Shown here: in pieces, positions 36,801 to 46,730 of the stretch
Layout of the letters: each line of letters begins with the position of its first letter
Position numbering within the stretch: position 1 is the first letter of the stretch
Assembly: GCF_028476545.1 (NCBI RefSeq)
Contig: NW_026731782.1
Span: 262,001-326,000, forward strand
Origin: Physella acuta
Lineage: Eukaryota > Mollusca > Gastropoda > Physidae
DNA: 64,000 nucleotides
Direction: 5' to 3'
Made by a program: the position numbers and the translations under genes
The notes under the pieces: model-generated
Database searches by the model: none
What the model saw: only the letters and a program-made list of their open reading frames with translations
Told to the model about the DNA's origin: nothing

Positions 36801-37939
36801 TTTACCACTACTATCGGTGCCGCATACGGGCTAGTGCTGGTTGTAATAATTCCGTTTTTTAGTAGATCGTTCAGGTGTGCCTTCACCGCAGAGTAGTGAC
36901 TCGGTGGTAATCTTCGATAAGGTTGCGCCACCGGCTTGTCTTGTAGTAAGGGTATCTGGTGTTTTATTACTTCCGTGTAACCCAAATCACCCTCGTACGA
37001 GGCAAATATATCCCTGTACTTATTCAACAATTCATTTAGTTTTGGGTCCTCAGTTTCCGGGAATGTATATGATCGGCCATCCTCTTTCTTCACCTCGGCC
37101 GTCACATTGACCGACCTAATTGTTACTTCATTACTGCTGGTATTGCTCAGTTCGATGCACTGTGCCGACCTTAGTACCTCGACGTTCTGTGGTACTCCTA
37201 CCAGAGTATTAGGCGGTATAAAAATTTCCTCATCCAAAACATTTGCCACTAATCCTTGAACTAGTCCATTTTCCGCTGATGTGTATGTCCGCAGCAACAC
37301 GACGCCTGCCCTCAGTGCGGCGCCACATGGTTCTATCATCACATCACCATTCACGCTTCTATCACCAATTTGTAATGTGATTGCCTTGACCGTGTTTGCC
37401 GGGACTGATATCCTTCCTCTGGTCTTGGCAAACCTGGCCAACTTGGATCCCCGACCTGGTGTGGTCGATCCGACAATATTTGTAAGAAATTCTGGCAACT
37501 GGCCAAGAATATTCATGCCCAACAGGCAAGGTATATTTGACACATTTGTCTCTAGGTTGTGTTTCGTAACGAACACCCCAACCTGCTTCAACCTATGTCC
37601 CGCCACCACGACATCCGCCAGAAAATAACCACAGTATGGAATGGTTAGTCCATTAGCTGCCGTCAGGCGCATGCATGTGTCAGACCTCAACCTATGGTCT
37701 TTTCCTTTCATCCATTTGGTGTAAAAATTTTCCGTAATTGTCGTCACCTGGGAGCCTGTATCCACAATTGCCTTCACCGCGATGTCCCCAATCGTAATCA
37801 CCATTTCGGGACAGACTCCCATCATTTTGCTTCTTGGGCCATAACCTCGCCCCTCTGTAGCCTGGCCCTGCCTTACAGAGGACGACCGTTTCCCTGGCAG
37901 TACCGTGCCATATGTCCGGGTTGTGAACAGGACAAGCAA
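33838..37939 (-). pseudogene. pol: pol region of the LTR element (protease-RT-RNase H-integrase)
   Basis: Fossil pol region. In order on the minus strand: an aspartic protease signature VDTGSQVTT near 37760; a reverse transcriptase with LDLASGYHQV and the YLDD catalytic motif near 36470; RNase H with LEIDASSKGLGAVLS near 35985; an integrase zinc-binding HHCC segment (AHDRAGH...CEACVRC) near 35090-35205; and integrase catalytic D, D and E in MDFTS, SDQGRAFES and NGQCERLNR between about 35005 and 34715. A DRVLLRSHPLG...WQVVEM segment near the C-terminus resembles the GPY/F module. There is no chromodomain. It overlaps gag in a different frame, as in Metaviridae that use frameshifting. About one break overall. 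Confidence 0.95.
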
Positions 37940-38745
37940 ATTGGTCGACCGTCAGCCGTCCACCGGAGTGATGGACCGGCGGGTCGCGGCCGTCCAACCC
38001 GTCTCTGTTTTGTCCCGTTCTTTTCCTGATTCTCAGCTGTTGACCTGCTTTCTAACCTCTCCAATCTTTGGTTAACCTTATCCAGGTGGGCCAACAGTTG
38101 AGCCATCATGGTTTCCACCGTGCCGGTCCCCGTGGGTGGGGATTGTTCCTGTTCCGGCACCGAGACTTTGTCCACCGAACAGTTCGATTGGTCCTCATCC
38201 TCGGACCTGCGGATCGCTGAGTTCCTAACCTGAAGGAAGGTCAACTGCGGGTCTTTGTGGACCTCCTCTTTCAACTCTCTCCTTAAGATCGGGGTTGCTA
38301 GCCCCTCGATGAACTGGTCCCTCAGTAGGCGTACATCAATGTCAGGTGTTTTGCCCTTTACCGAATCAAAGGCCCTGTTTATTCGGTGTGAATACTCCAT
38401 CACACTCTCCGCCATTCTCTGCTTTAAGCCTACGAACCCCGATAGCAGTTGCGATCCCGACCGTCTCTCCCCAAAGGTCTCCATAATTAGATCCAACACC
38501 TTATCTGGATCTGATTGGACGGTTTTATCGTGGCATTTGACCTCTGCCCTAACCGTCTCTCCTATACTGCCCATCAGCAGTCTTAATCTTTCCTCTGGTG
38601 ACATGTTTCTCGAGGCCCAGGCCGCTTTGACCTCTTCACTGAACCTGTTGGTTAAAGCTGGATCACCGTCCCCGTAAAATTTGTTAATGTGGGACTCTCT
38701 GGGCAGGACCACAATATGGGTCTGCTTCTCGTCCAGAGTAGACAT
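37873..38745 (-). CDS. gag: gag region of the LTR element
   Basis: A 290-residue gag-like protein of the LTR element, which would form the capsid shell. The N-terminal two thirds is alpha-helix-rich and capsid-like (FYGDGDP near the start, then SVMEYSHRINRAFDSV and FIEGLATPILRRELKEE). A predicted coiled segment MMAQLLAHLDKVNQRLERLE follows. The end carries one CCHC zinc knuckle, CLSCSQPGHMARYC, at residues 270-283, which binds RNA in this family. The start was chosen as the first Met after the leader, 226 bp inside the 5' LTR. The 3' end overlaps pol by about 67 bp. Confidence 0.92.
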   Translation of the reverse strand: MSTLDEKQTHIVVLPRESHINKFYGDGDPALTNRFSEEVKAAWASRNMSPEERLRLLMGSIGETVRAEVKCHDKTVQSDPDKVLDLIMETFGERRSGSQLLSGFVGLKQRMAESVMEYSHRINRAFDSVKGKTPDIDVRLLRDQFIEGLATPILRRELKEEVHKDPQLTFLQVRNSAIRRSEDEDQSNCSVDKVSVPEQEQSPPTGTGTVETMMAQLLAHLDKVNQRLERLESRSTAENQEKNGTKQRRVGRPRPAGPSLRWTADGRPICLSCSQPGHMARYCQGNGRPL

Positions 38746-38918
38746 TTTATTCCTTTAGTAAAAAAAAAAGAGTTCTTTCTTACCGTGTGTGTATGAAAAA
38801 AATTTTCCTCGTTCCTCAATTTTCACTGTTCCTGAATGTCCGAATTCACACACACACTAAACACAGTTATGAACTAGGTTGACTATGGGTGCCTAACGCG
38901 GCAAGTCTCGTTGAATTC

Positions 38919-38938
38919 ATCCTGATCGCAGCGCCAAA
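38919..38938 (-). other. inner primer-binding-site-like unit
   Basis: The minus strand reads TTTGGCGCTGCGATCAGGAT. From TGG onward it is complementary to a tRNA 3' end of the serine type, as I recall those sequences (…ATCCTG…GCGCCA). It is preceded by a TCTCGTTACA that copies the LTR edge. Confidence 0.55.
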
Positions 38939-38951
38939 TGTAACGAGACTT

Positions 38952-38971
38952 ATCCTGCTCGCAGAGCCAAA
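38952..38971 (-). other. primer-binding site adjoining the 5' LTR
   Basis: The minus strand reads TTTGGCTCTGCGAGCAGGAT, beginning two bases inside the LTR with the TGG expected opposite tRNA CCA. The plus-strand form ATCCTGCTCGCAGAGCCA resembles the 3' end of animal tRNA-Ser (CGA/UGA type) from memory. It is the middle one of three such units. Confidence 0.7.
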
Positions 38972-39628
38972 TGTAACGAGTCCCCGAGTCTATCCTGCCG
39001 ACAACGCCAAATGTAACGAGTCTAACCACTCATTCCACACAACATTGACCACAGCATAGATACTCGAAGATGCAGGTTCATTATTGATCCTTTTATTACA
39101 TGAATCAAAGAATGCTTCACAATAATATAATGAATCAAGAGAGATGTTTCACAATAATAGTCTGAATCAACGGACCCCCAACAGTCCTCACTAGGCTTCA
39201 TCTAACTGAATACACATGTCTAACGTCCTTCTTAACACAATATAACCAACTTGATACTGCCTGACCAAGAGAGAGACTGACGGACTGACTGACAGACCTT
39301 CTGAGACCGACTTTCTGAGAGACTGACTTTCTGAGAGACTGCGAGCTCAGCCGTCGCCTTCCTTATATCCCCTTCATAATCGTACTCATATTCGGTCCTA
39401 TCATAATCGTAATTGTAATCGATTCTAATCGTTACATCAGACTGTTAATTACGCCGCTTCTGTCGTACAGTCCGATTTTAATAAGCCACCTGCATCCTGT
39501 CACATCAAAGTTGACAGACCGTCTTTCGTATCGCTTCCCGAGATATTACGCCTTGGCATCAGCCAACACCTGCACTGTGACGTCAGACTGTAACACGTTA
39601 TGTCTCTTGGTAACTTCCCCTAGTTACA
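38972..39628 (-). repeat. LTR, 5' end of the element
   Basis: 657 bp, the same length as its partner, with no difference noticed. TATA-like sequence at 39362-39371 and AATAAA word at 39092-39097 on the minus strand. A third primer-site-like unit, ATCCTGCCGACAACGCCA on the plus strand at 38992-39009, lies inside the LTR and resembles tRNA-Ser (AGA type). Confidence 0.95.
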
Positions 39629-39705
39629 TATATATATATATGGCACCTTTTTTGCACTTTTCGCTCCCCCTACAACGAAAACCTAGATACGCCTCTGGTT
39701 TACGA

Positions 39706-39874
39706 CTAGGATTTAGGTTAGCATTAAGGGATTTAGGTTTAGTTTGGGGCTTAAGGATGTTATAATCTTATTTATGGATAAAGTATCACTTAGTTTTGGA
39801 TTCAATATATTTACTTTATTTTGAAACATTTGCATTAGTGTTAAATTGGCTAATCGCAAGGAACGCATGCACGA
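39706..39874. other. non-coding sequence
   Basis: TAGGATTTAGGTTAGCATTA-type words, then AT-rich DNA. Nothing supported. Confidence 0.4.
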
Positions 39875-39882
39875 GTCACAAC
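39875..39882. repeat. target-site duplication (left) of MITE-2 copy 1
   Basis: GTCACAAC here and at 40017-40024, a perfect 8-bp direct repeat bracketing the element. Confidence 0.9.
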
Positions 39883-40016
39883 CAAAGTTTCTTCAAAGTC
39901 TACCCCCCCCCTTCAATAGAACGAAATGAAATGTGTATACTTTACCAGTATACGCCCCCTCCCTCCCCCCCCCCCCCCCCTCTTTCCGGAGAAAAAAATG
40001 TCTGAAAGAAACACTG
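39883..40016. mobile_element. hAT-type MITE, family 2, copy 1
   Basis: 134 bp. It starts CAAAGTTTCTTCAAAGTC and ends GTCTGAAAGAAACACTG, terminal inverted repeats of about 17 bp with a few mismatches, flanked by a perfect 8-bp duplication GTCACAAC. The inside is C-rich with AACGAAATGAAATG and ATACTTTACCAGT(A)T words shared with copies at 42628 and 61335. No coding capacity. Confidence 0.9.
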
Positions 40017-40024
40017 GTCACAAC

Positions 40025-40252
40025 ACACGCTGGAGTCGTGAGTTTGTTTACCTGAGTCTCGCTGTGAACAGCACTCACGAGTCTACCTTTCGGTTAAAAA
40101 AAACAAAACAATATCAGGACATTTTTTTGTTTAACGAAGAATCCCCTAGGCAAGTTTACATCTAAATTAGACCTGAAATTTCATCTGATAGTGACACAAA
40201 GGGGAACTACCAACAATGACTTTTAAAACAAAACAAAAACCTCTGTTTCTCC

Positions 40253-40315
<63 letters not shown>

Positions 40316-41050
40316 TTGATCATCTCGTAGTAAAGAACACAAATAGCCTGCCGGATTTCTTTTAACAGAAGGGATTTTTTGTTCTTTCACTGTGAGACGG
40401 TGGTAATTCCAATTACTCACTAGGCTTCATATTAATTAGGAGGAAGATAATTAATAAAATTTAATAAATTTATTGAGATTCGTGCCGGTAAAGTACCTTT
40501 GCAAATGTACATTTACCTTAAGCATCAATTTTTATATCGAAAATGAACCACAAACTCAAACCTAATTAATATTGAAGCTGATATATCTCTAATACAACAT
40601 TCTACTAAAATACTATATTAAACTGCTGATAATTAGTTCACAAATTCAAGTGTTAAGTTAAGCTGATAAGAAATTATACCAGTCATATCAAATTTCTGAT
40701 AATTAGTTGACAAATACAATTCTCAATTTTAAATCATAGTTTAATCTACGTCTCATATTTATCCACATAACCCCCCATCCTAAATTCGTTCTGTCCTTCA
40801 CCCCAAAACCTCCAAGGGAGATAATACCTTCCTGCAATCACATGTCCAATTAGCGGCCTTGGTTCTATCCCCAGCCCATCAGTGCAAGGTTGCCGAGGGC
40901 CATGATTTGTAATTAATGACACGTGGGCCGCGCCAGACTCCCAGAGTGCCGAGGGCTTCAAAAGCTAACAAATATCGGGCGAGTCTTCAGACAACAAGAC
41001 GTCTGGAAGGAGAGGGAACGGCATGGTGCAAGGGATTCGGCTGGGCCCTT
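40025..41050. other. non-coding sequence with a long poly-T
   Basis: No exon is supported. AACATTCTACTAAAATACT and GATAATTAGTT(C/G)ACAAAT words recur loosely between 40590 and 40720. A CCAAGGGAGATAATACC motif is at about 40812. Confidence 0.4.
40256..40314. repeat. poly-T tract
   Basis: Fifty-nine consecutive T residues. Confidence 0.97.
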
Positions 41051-41354
41051 GGACGTTTAGTTTTCGGACGTTTAGTTTCCGGACGTTTAGTTTTCGGACG
41101 TTTAGTTTTCGGACGTTTAGTTTTCGGACGTTTAGTTTCCGGACGTTTAGTTTTCGGACGTTTAGTTTTCGGACGTTTAGTTTTCGGACGTTTAGTTTTC
41201 GGACGTTTAGTTTCCGGACGTTTAGTTTTCGGACGTTTAGTTTTCGGACGTTTAGTTTTCGGACGTTTAGTTTTCGGACGTTTAGTTTTCGGACGTTTAG
41301 TTTTCGGACGTTTAGTTTTCGAACGTTTAGTTTTTGGACGTTTAGTTTTCGGAC
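41051..41354 (+). repeat. 15-bp tandem array (GGACGTTTAGTTTTC)
   Basis: Twenty near-identical units differing mainly at TTTTC/TTTCC. The period is divisible by three, so two frames stay open, giving RTFSF and FGRLV pentapeptide repeats with no sign of a real gene. Very high unit identity implies recent expansion. Confidence 0.96.
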
Positions 41355-41486
41355 AATAAATTACTCCGTTATTAGTTTACTAGCCAGTTTAACTTTCGTG
41401 CTGATAATATTTTGGGGCCGTTTATTTTTAGACCGAATCATTTTTTATGGTAGTCATCTCAAAAAGGAATTATATTACTTTAAATG

Positions 41487-41488
<2 letters not shown>

Positions 41489-41528
<40 letters not shown>
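41489..41528. repeat. (TA)n microsatellite
   Basis: Twenty TA units. Confidence 0.96.
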
Positions 41529-41530
<2 letters not shown>

Positions 41531-42627
41531 TGAAAAAAATAGTTCATAGTTTCAGGAGATAACCATACCGCTAATTTACCCCGAGGTTTCAACGTGTTAA
41601 ATTTCTTGCCTATTTGTGTCTTGATAAAATCTTTAAATGTCCGGTCATCAAACGGTTTGTGTGTTTGTATGTACCAAGACACTACCTCACGATATGAGCG
41701 GGTTCAGTTTTAATGAGTACCTATCTTGTCTTGGACATTCCTGAATGTAAACGTCTTTAAAATCCATACTTTTCCTTATATTACCAGAGCATAATATAAC
41801 CTCTACTCCAAAGTTTGTTAACCATCAAATTCACAGTCTTCAATACAAATCCACGCCTCTAAAGTGTTTCCCTGCTAAAACGAAGTTCAAGTGCTATGTA
41901 ATTAAGCTCTTTGAGTTTAAATTTGGAACCAGCTCTCTGTAGAATCCTCGGGTAACACAAAATGGCCGAGGTATTAACAAGTACCGCGTTTTCCCGCGAG
42001 AGGCACGAGCTTTTCGTTATAATTAAGTCCCACTTCAAGGGGGATAAAAAAAAACTTTTTTTTCCCCCATCTTTTTTCAATGGGAAGGGAAGCAACTCTA
42101 CAATGTGTTCTAGCACCGATGTACAATTATTTAGGTGACGATTTTGCTATAATAGAGGCGGGTGTGGGCCCATTTTACTGCTGGTGATTCTCCTTTGCGC
42201 TCTAGATGGGAGTGCAAAACAGTAGCGGACTGTGGAGAGTGAGTCTTTTTCTGTGTGTAGACATGAGGGTTGTTATAAGTTTAGCGTCTCTTCTTTTTTA
42301 TAGTGGCTGTTTGTTTTGTTACTGTGATCAATGATGCTGACAAAAAAATGTGATTTATATCTTTAGCCTAATGACTAAACAATCATTTACATCTTTAGCT
42401 GAATGACAGAACAAGTGATTTACATTTTAGCTAATTAATGTTAAAACAATGTGATGTACATCTTTAGCTGAATGACAAAATAATGTGATTTGTAAACATG
42501 TGTTTGTAAATAAGTTTATGTTTGTAGAAATGGTTACTGTAGGTAAACATACTGAAGAATGACACCCATTCACTCCATGTATTTATTGTCTTAATATATT
42601 TCAATTCAACGTCCCATTGTCTTTCAT
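41529..42627. other. non-coding sequence
   Basis: Contains a loose repeat of ATGTGATTTACATCTTTAGC, TAATGACTAAACAA words between 42340 and 42500, about four copies of 45 bp. AAGGGGGATAA and GGGAAGGGAAGCAACT lie near 42028 and 42082. No exon supported. Confidence 0.45.
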
Positions 42628-42850
42628 CAGAGTTTCTTCCAGGCATCTCTTCGGCGGGGGTGGGGGGGAGGGGGGGAGGAGCACCCCGAAGAAATTGTAT
42701 CGCCCACCCGAACGAAATGGAATACTTTTACCAGTGTCCCCCCCCCCCCCAACCCCGGAAAATGTTAACCGCCCCGCCCCCTCCCCCGAAAATATCAAGT
42801 ACCCCCCCCCCCCCCCCCTCCCCGGGAGAAAAAGTCTGGAAGAAACACTG
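42628..42850. mobile_element. hAT-type MITE, family 2, copy 2
   Basis: 223 bp, starting CAGAGTTTCTTCCAGGCATC and ending AGTCTGGAAGAAACACTG, inverted repeats of about 15 bp. The flanks TCTTTCAT (42620-42627) and TCTATAAT (42851-42858) match at 6 of 8 positions, consistent with an aged target duplication. The inside is C-rich and contains ACCCGAACGAAATGGAATAC and TTTTACCAGTGTCC. No coding capacity; the proline-rich frames across it are repeat products. Confidence 0.85.
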
Positions 42851-43439
42851 TCTATAATGTGCTGGTTTCTCAACTCTGTGTACGTGCCTGATGCACCCTG
42901 CAGTTCTTGTCTCTGTTATGTTGTTATTCCCGCACCTGCACCTCCCCCCCCCACCCTCGCCTCACACATCACCTCCCTAGCTAGACATCCCTCTCCCTCT
43001 CTGTCTAACTCCCAGCCACACTCACCCCCATCCCCGCAAGAATTAATTTCCCCTCGCGTGTCGCCATCCCCAGAACGTAACAATACATTGTTCGTAGTTT
43101 TATCGCCTCTTCCATGGATGTGGATATAACAAAAAAAAAAGATTATTAAAATTTCATATTAATGTGCGTTTCGTTCATGTCCCATATAGCCTGGTTGCAT
43201 GCTCGTCCGTGTTAGATATGTAAGGACATTGTGGGTGAGAATTTCAAAGTGTTAAAAAGCGAGATTCCATCTTGTATCTAGTTTCCCATGTAGTTTTATT
43301 GCTTTTACTTAATGTAAAGTAACCTTTGACTTCCCAAACACCGCGAATATTGTTCTTTTCTATTATAGTATCTAGCAAGGAATCACAGTTTAAATGAAGG
43401 TGTTGATTTTTATTTTATTTATCATAGTAAAATAAAATT
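42851..43439. other. non-coding sequence
   Basis: C-rich and CACC-rich to about 43090, then AT-rich. Nothing supported. Confidence 0.4.
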
Positions 43440-43800
43440 GGTATACCTGATGCTACTTACTATAACGAGTGATATATTGTGTAGCTAGAGCTACCTACTA
43501 TAGCTAATGCTGCCTTAAAGGCTATTGCTATATTGTGTAGGCGGAGATAAAATTGTTTAGCTACAGCTACAAAGTATAATTATTGTTACTTTATGTAGCT
43601 AGTGCTACCCTGTATATCTAAAGCTACCACGTTCATTTAGAGCTACATTGTACAGCTAATGCTACCTTGTGTAGCTAATGCTACCTAGTATAGATATTGC
43701 TAGATTGTGTAGATAACGCTACTTTGTATAGCTAGTGCTTCATAGTATACCTAGAACAATCCTGTATTGTAAGTCCAACCTTGTTTAGCTAGTGCTTTCA
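43440..43800 (+). repeat. irregular repeat of GTAGCTA(G/A)(T/A)GCTACC words
   Basis: About 14 copies of TAGCTAGTGCTACCTTGTAT or variants with spacing near 24-27 bp. Many units contain the small palindrome-like pair TAGCTA/GCTAC. Confidence 0.8.
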
Positions 43801-45015
43801 TGTATGCTGCATCAAACTACTTATGTTTTGCGTGTGTGCCTTTAGCTTCCTACTCCCCCCCCCCCCTCCCGCCGCTCTGAACCTCCCTGTTTTCCGGCCT
43901 TTGTAACCACCCCCACCCCCCTCGCATGCATTGCTGTGTGTGTGTGTGTTTATGTGATTGTGTGTGTGTGTGTTTATGTGAGTGGGTGTGCTCAGATCCA
44001 ATTTCAACAAAAAAGAAAACTGTGTTCAAATCTTTTGAAATTTGAAATTGTATTCAAATTTGGTATCTTTTGTTTTCCTTGTTGTTTATTTTTTGGTCTC
44101 ACTGTTGCAATCAAGTCAAAAATTGTGTGCGCTCAAAATCTAAACTCCCCACACCACCCCACCCCCCCCCCCCCCCCAAACCGCCCTATCACCCCTCTAA
44201 ATCAATCCCCTCTGCTTCTTCCCTTTCCTAACTTTTATTTTAACTTATGCAACTTTTGTTTTACAATTATATCGGATGCATTGAATGAGCCAACAACTTG
44301 ATAACAGTGTTTGTATAAATAAATATATAAATATATATATATATATATAACAAAGTATTTTTATATTTGTTTCGGAAAGTAACATGACAAAAAAGATTAA
44401 AGAGCCTGATATATTACCAACAAAATATAAATCTTTCTAGCAATTTTAAACTGTGAAGCCTACATCTCACATTTGTAAAAATTTAAAAGAATAATTTTAA
44501 CTTACACATCACCCAACTGTGGTCACTTTTGAGCTAAAAGCGAGCTTTTGACTTTTTAGAGTTAATCCGCCCTGCTCACTTGTTCTGTCAGAAGTATCTA
44601 AGGTTTTATTGAGTTTTTCTTGAATGTTTGTGAGCTTTTTTTTTTTTTTCGTGAAATTCCAGTTTTTCGTCAGTTTTTTTCGTGGCGTATTTGATGGAGT
44701 TTTTTCGCTAGGTTTCAAACTGTCTTGAAAAAAATTAAAATTTAAATATTGAACGAACAGAGACAAAGTTAAATTTTTTTGTTTTTATTTGAGATTGAAT
44801 TTTAAGCTGTATTTCCAAAATCTGGTTCACGGGTTGAAGGAATCGATTGATAACTTGGAGGGTATTTGTTCAAAGAGTGTTGCGGTTAATTTGATTTCGT
44901 GTTAGCCTATATTGTCGATGCACTTGATTCCAGAGTTATAATTGATATATCCAGGTGTATGGTAATTAAAAACAAGAAACTATGCTAGGTAACTATATCT
45001 TTGGAGGCTGGTCGT

Positions 45016-45019
<4 letters not shown>
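43801..45019. other. non-coding sequence
   Basis: A C-run near 43854-43867, a (GT)n patch at 43936-43975, a C-run at 44160-44177 and a short TA run at 44321-44350. No exon supported. Confidence 0.4.
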
Positions 45020-45108
<89 letters not shown>

Positions 45109-45125
45109 ATGTATATATATATATA
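45020..45125. repeat. compound (TA)n-(GT)n-(TA)n microsatellite
   Basis: A TA run to 45088, GT to about 45108, then TA again to 45125. Confidence 0.97.
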
Positions 45126-46599
45126 CTTGTGTTAATGTTAGTTCTTGTTTTGGAGTTATACTTACATCCTTATATGGAATAATGTGGTTATATGATAGAG
45201 CATAAGAGTATTAAATCGTAAGTCTTGAGTTAGAATTCGGGTTGAAATCACGTTAAGGAAAGTAAACTTAAAAAAAAAAGCCTAACTAAACTAGATACAT
45301 CGACGGGAGTTTTAAGTCTCAATCATGGAGATGGTTTTGTGGACGTGTCATACAAAGGACATAATGACCTTGACACTCTTGACCCCCCCCCCCCCCCTTC
45401 TTCCAAAACCATATTTTATCATAAAAGGGAAGTAACGAAAAGATTAACGAAAAAAATTATCTTTTGTTTCGGATTCAGGTTTGCCTCCCTTTATTATATT
45501 TATATATTTATTTTTTACCATTTATCCCCGGTCTGAAGAAAAGGATAAATCCAGAAATACATACTTTGTTGGCATTTGTTATTTAACATTTAGTCGTCCG
45601 CTGCACGATCAAAGTGGACTTGCTTTGCTCGAAAGTAAATAAATTTACCCCCCCCCCCCCCACCCCCTCCAAAAGAAAAATCACATACCTCATATAACAT
45701 ATTCTGTAATACGCCACGCAGCAAAATTCATCCAACATATTCTCTAAAGTATAACTCAACAAAGATTAGTGAACATGTTTCGTACTCTTTGACTCTTTCA
45801 TCCATCAAACTTCATCCAACATATTGTGTTATACTTTATCTACCAAATCTTCAGTAACATATTCTGTAATACAACAGTAAGTTAACTTTCACTAACATAT
45901 TCTGTGATTCGTCCTCTATCAAAACTTCTCTAACAAACTGTGTGATTCGCCATCTATCAAAACTTCACTAACATAGCGTATAATACTTCATCTATCAAAC
46001 CCCTAGTCTTAAACCCCATATCATTATTCCAAACACGACCCCCCCCCCACCACCACCCCCTCCCATGCACGTTATCTCGATTCTTCATGAAAAAAAAAAT
46101 AACAACACCTCCGTCTCAACTGCCGTATTTATTATGCAAGGATCTAGAACCTGCAGCGAATACTTTTTACAAGCGTCACGTGATTTCCATAACCCTTCCC
46201 TATATCGCTCTCTAAAAAAAAAACATCCTCTTTCATCATCCTCACACTCTTTAACCTCCAGTAATCCTCTCCTCATGACACTCCATCTTAATCTTCGCAA
46301 CTTTTTTTTTAAATTCCCATCTCGTCCAATTTTGTAGGAGCAGGAAAATTTGAAAGTTTTGTCATACAACATCAGTTATCGTTATCGTCTAACAACCTTG
46401 TTTGGTGAGCGTGTAGGGGTGTGATATAACATAAACATAGAACATTTTTTACCCACCCCTGACCCGTTGTAAAGTACTATAATATTTCCTTTGACCACCT
46501 TCCCTGTCATTAATATAATTTGTTTGTTGGTTGTAATGAAGGGTAGTGGCGTGCGAAGGACTCTATCTCGGGGTGAATGTTTTCATCTATTTCTCTCTC
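45126..46599. other. non-coding sequence with a loose ~65-bp repeat
   Basis: Between 45690 and 45990 the words AACATATTCTGTAATAC and TATCAAA(A)CTTCA(C/T)(T/C)AACA recur about six times with irregular spacing. AAAAGGGAAGTAACG is near 45425 and TTGCCTCCCTTTATTA near 45481. The (C)n runs at 45384, 45650 and 46039 give proline-rich frames only. Confidence 0.45.
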
Positions 46600-46660
46600 A
46601 CACACACATGCACCCACATGCACACACAAACACACAGACACAGACAGACACACACTTCCT

Positions 46661-46728
<68 letters not shown>
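46600..46728. repeat. compound (CA)n/(CAGA)n-(TA)n microsatellite
   Basis: CA-rich and ACAGACA sequence to 46681, then a TA run to 46728 that abuts a SINE head. Confidence 0.95.
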
Positions 46729-46729
<1 letters not shown>

Positions 46730-46730
46730 T

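Larger units (their letters stand above)
32971..39628 (-). mobile_element. Ty3-type (Metaviridae) LTR retrotransposon, young, nearly whole
   Basis: A 6658-bp fossil element on the minus strand with two 657-bp LTRs, a tRNA-Ser-like primer site, a gag region and a pol region (protease, reverse transcriptase, RNase H, integrase), and a purine tract before the 3' LTR. Integrase lies after RNase H, the Ty3-type order. No envelope region or chromodomain is seen. The two LTRs read the same wherever I compared them, so the insertion is recent. It looks almost whole, with about one break in pol. It lies inside a hAT-like element. Confidence 0.96.
31572..39697. mobile_element. non-autonomous hAT-like element split by an LTR retrotransposon
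   Basis: The left end is CAGTAGCGTACGCAGG and the right end, read inward on the other strand, is CAGAGGCGTATCTAGG. These are imperfect terminal inverted repeats starting with CAG. A perfect 8-bp duplication GTTTACGA flanks it (31564-31571 and 39698-39705). The host element is 31572-32970 plus 39629-39697, about 1.47 kb, AT-rich and without a transposase frame. Both ends share GGCRCCTTTTTTG close inside. The LTR element sits in a TA tract near its right end. Confidence 0.85.

Noticed and set aside
37873-38745. Domesticated (Arc-like) host gag gene
   Set aside because: It sits between intact LTRs with pol alongside, so it belongs to a young element and is not a host gene.
40256-40314. Poly-T as the tail of a retroposed gene or LINE on the minus strand
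   Set aside because: No coding or LINE sequence precedes it on the relevant strand.
41023-41562. 179-codon frame of RTFSF repeats, and a second frame of FGRLV repeats
   Set aside because: Product of the 15-bp tandem array; both frames being open shows it is the period, not selection.
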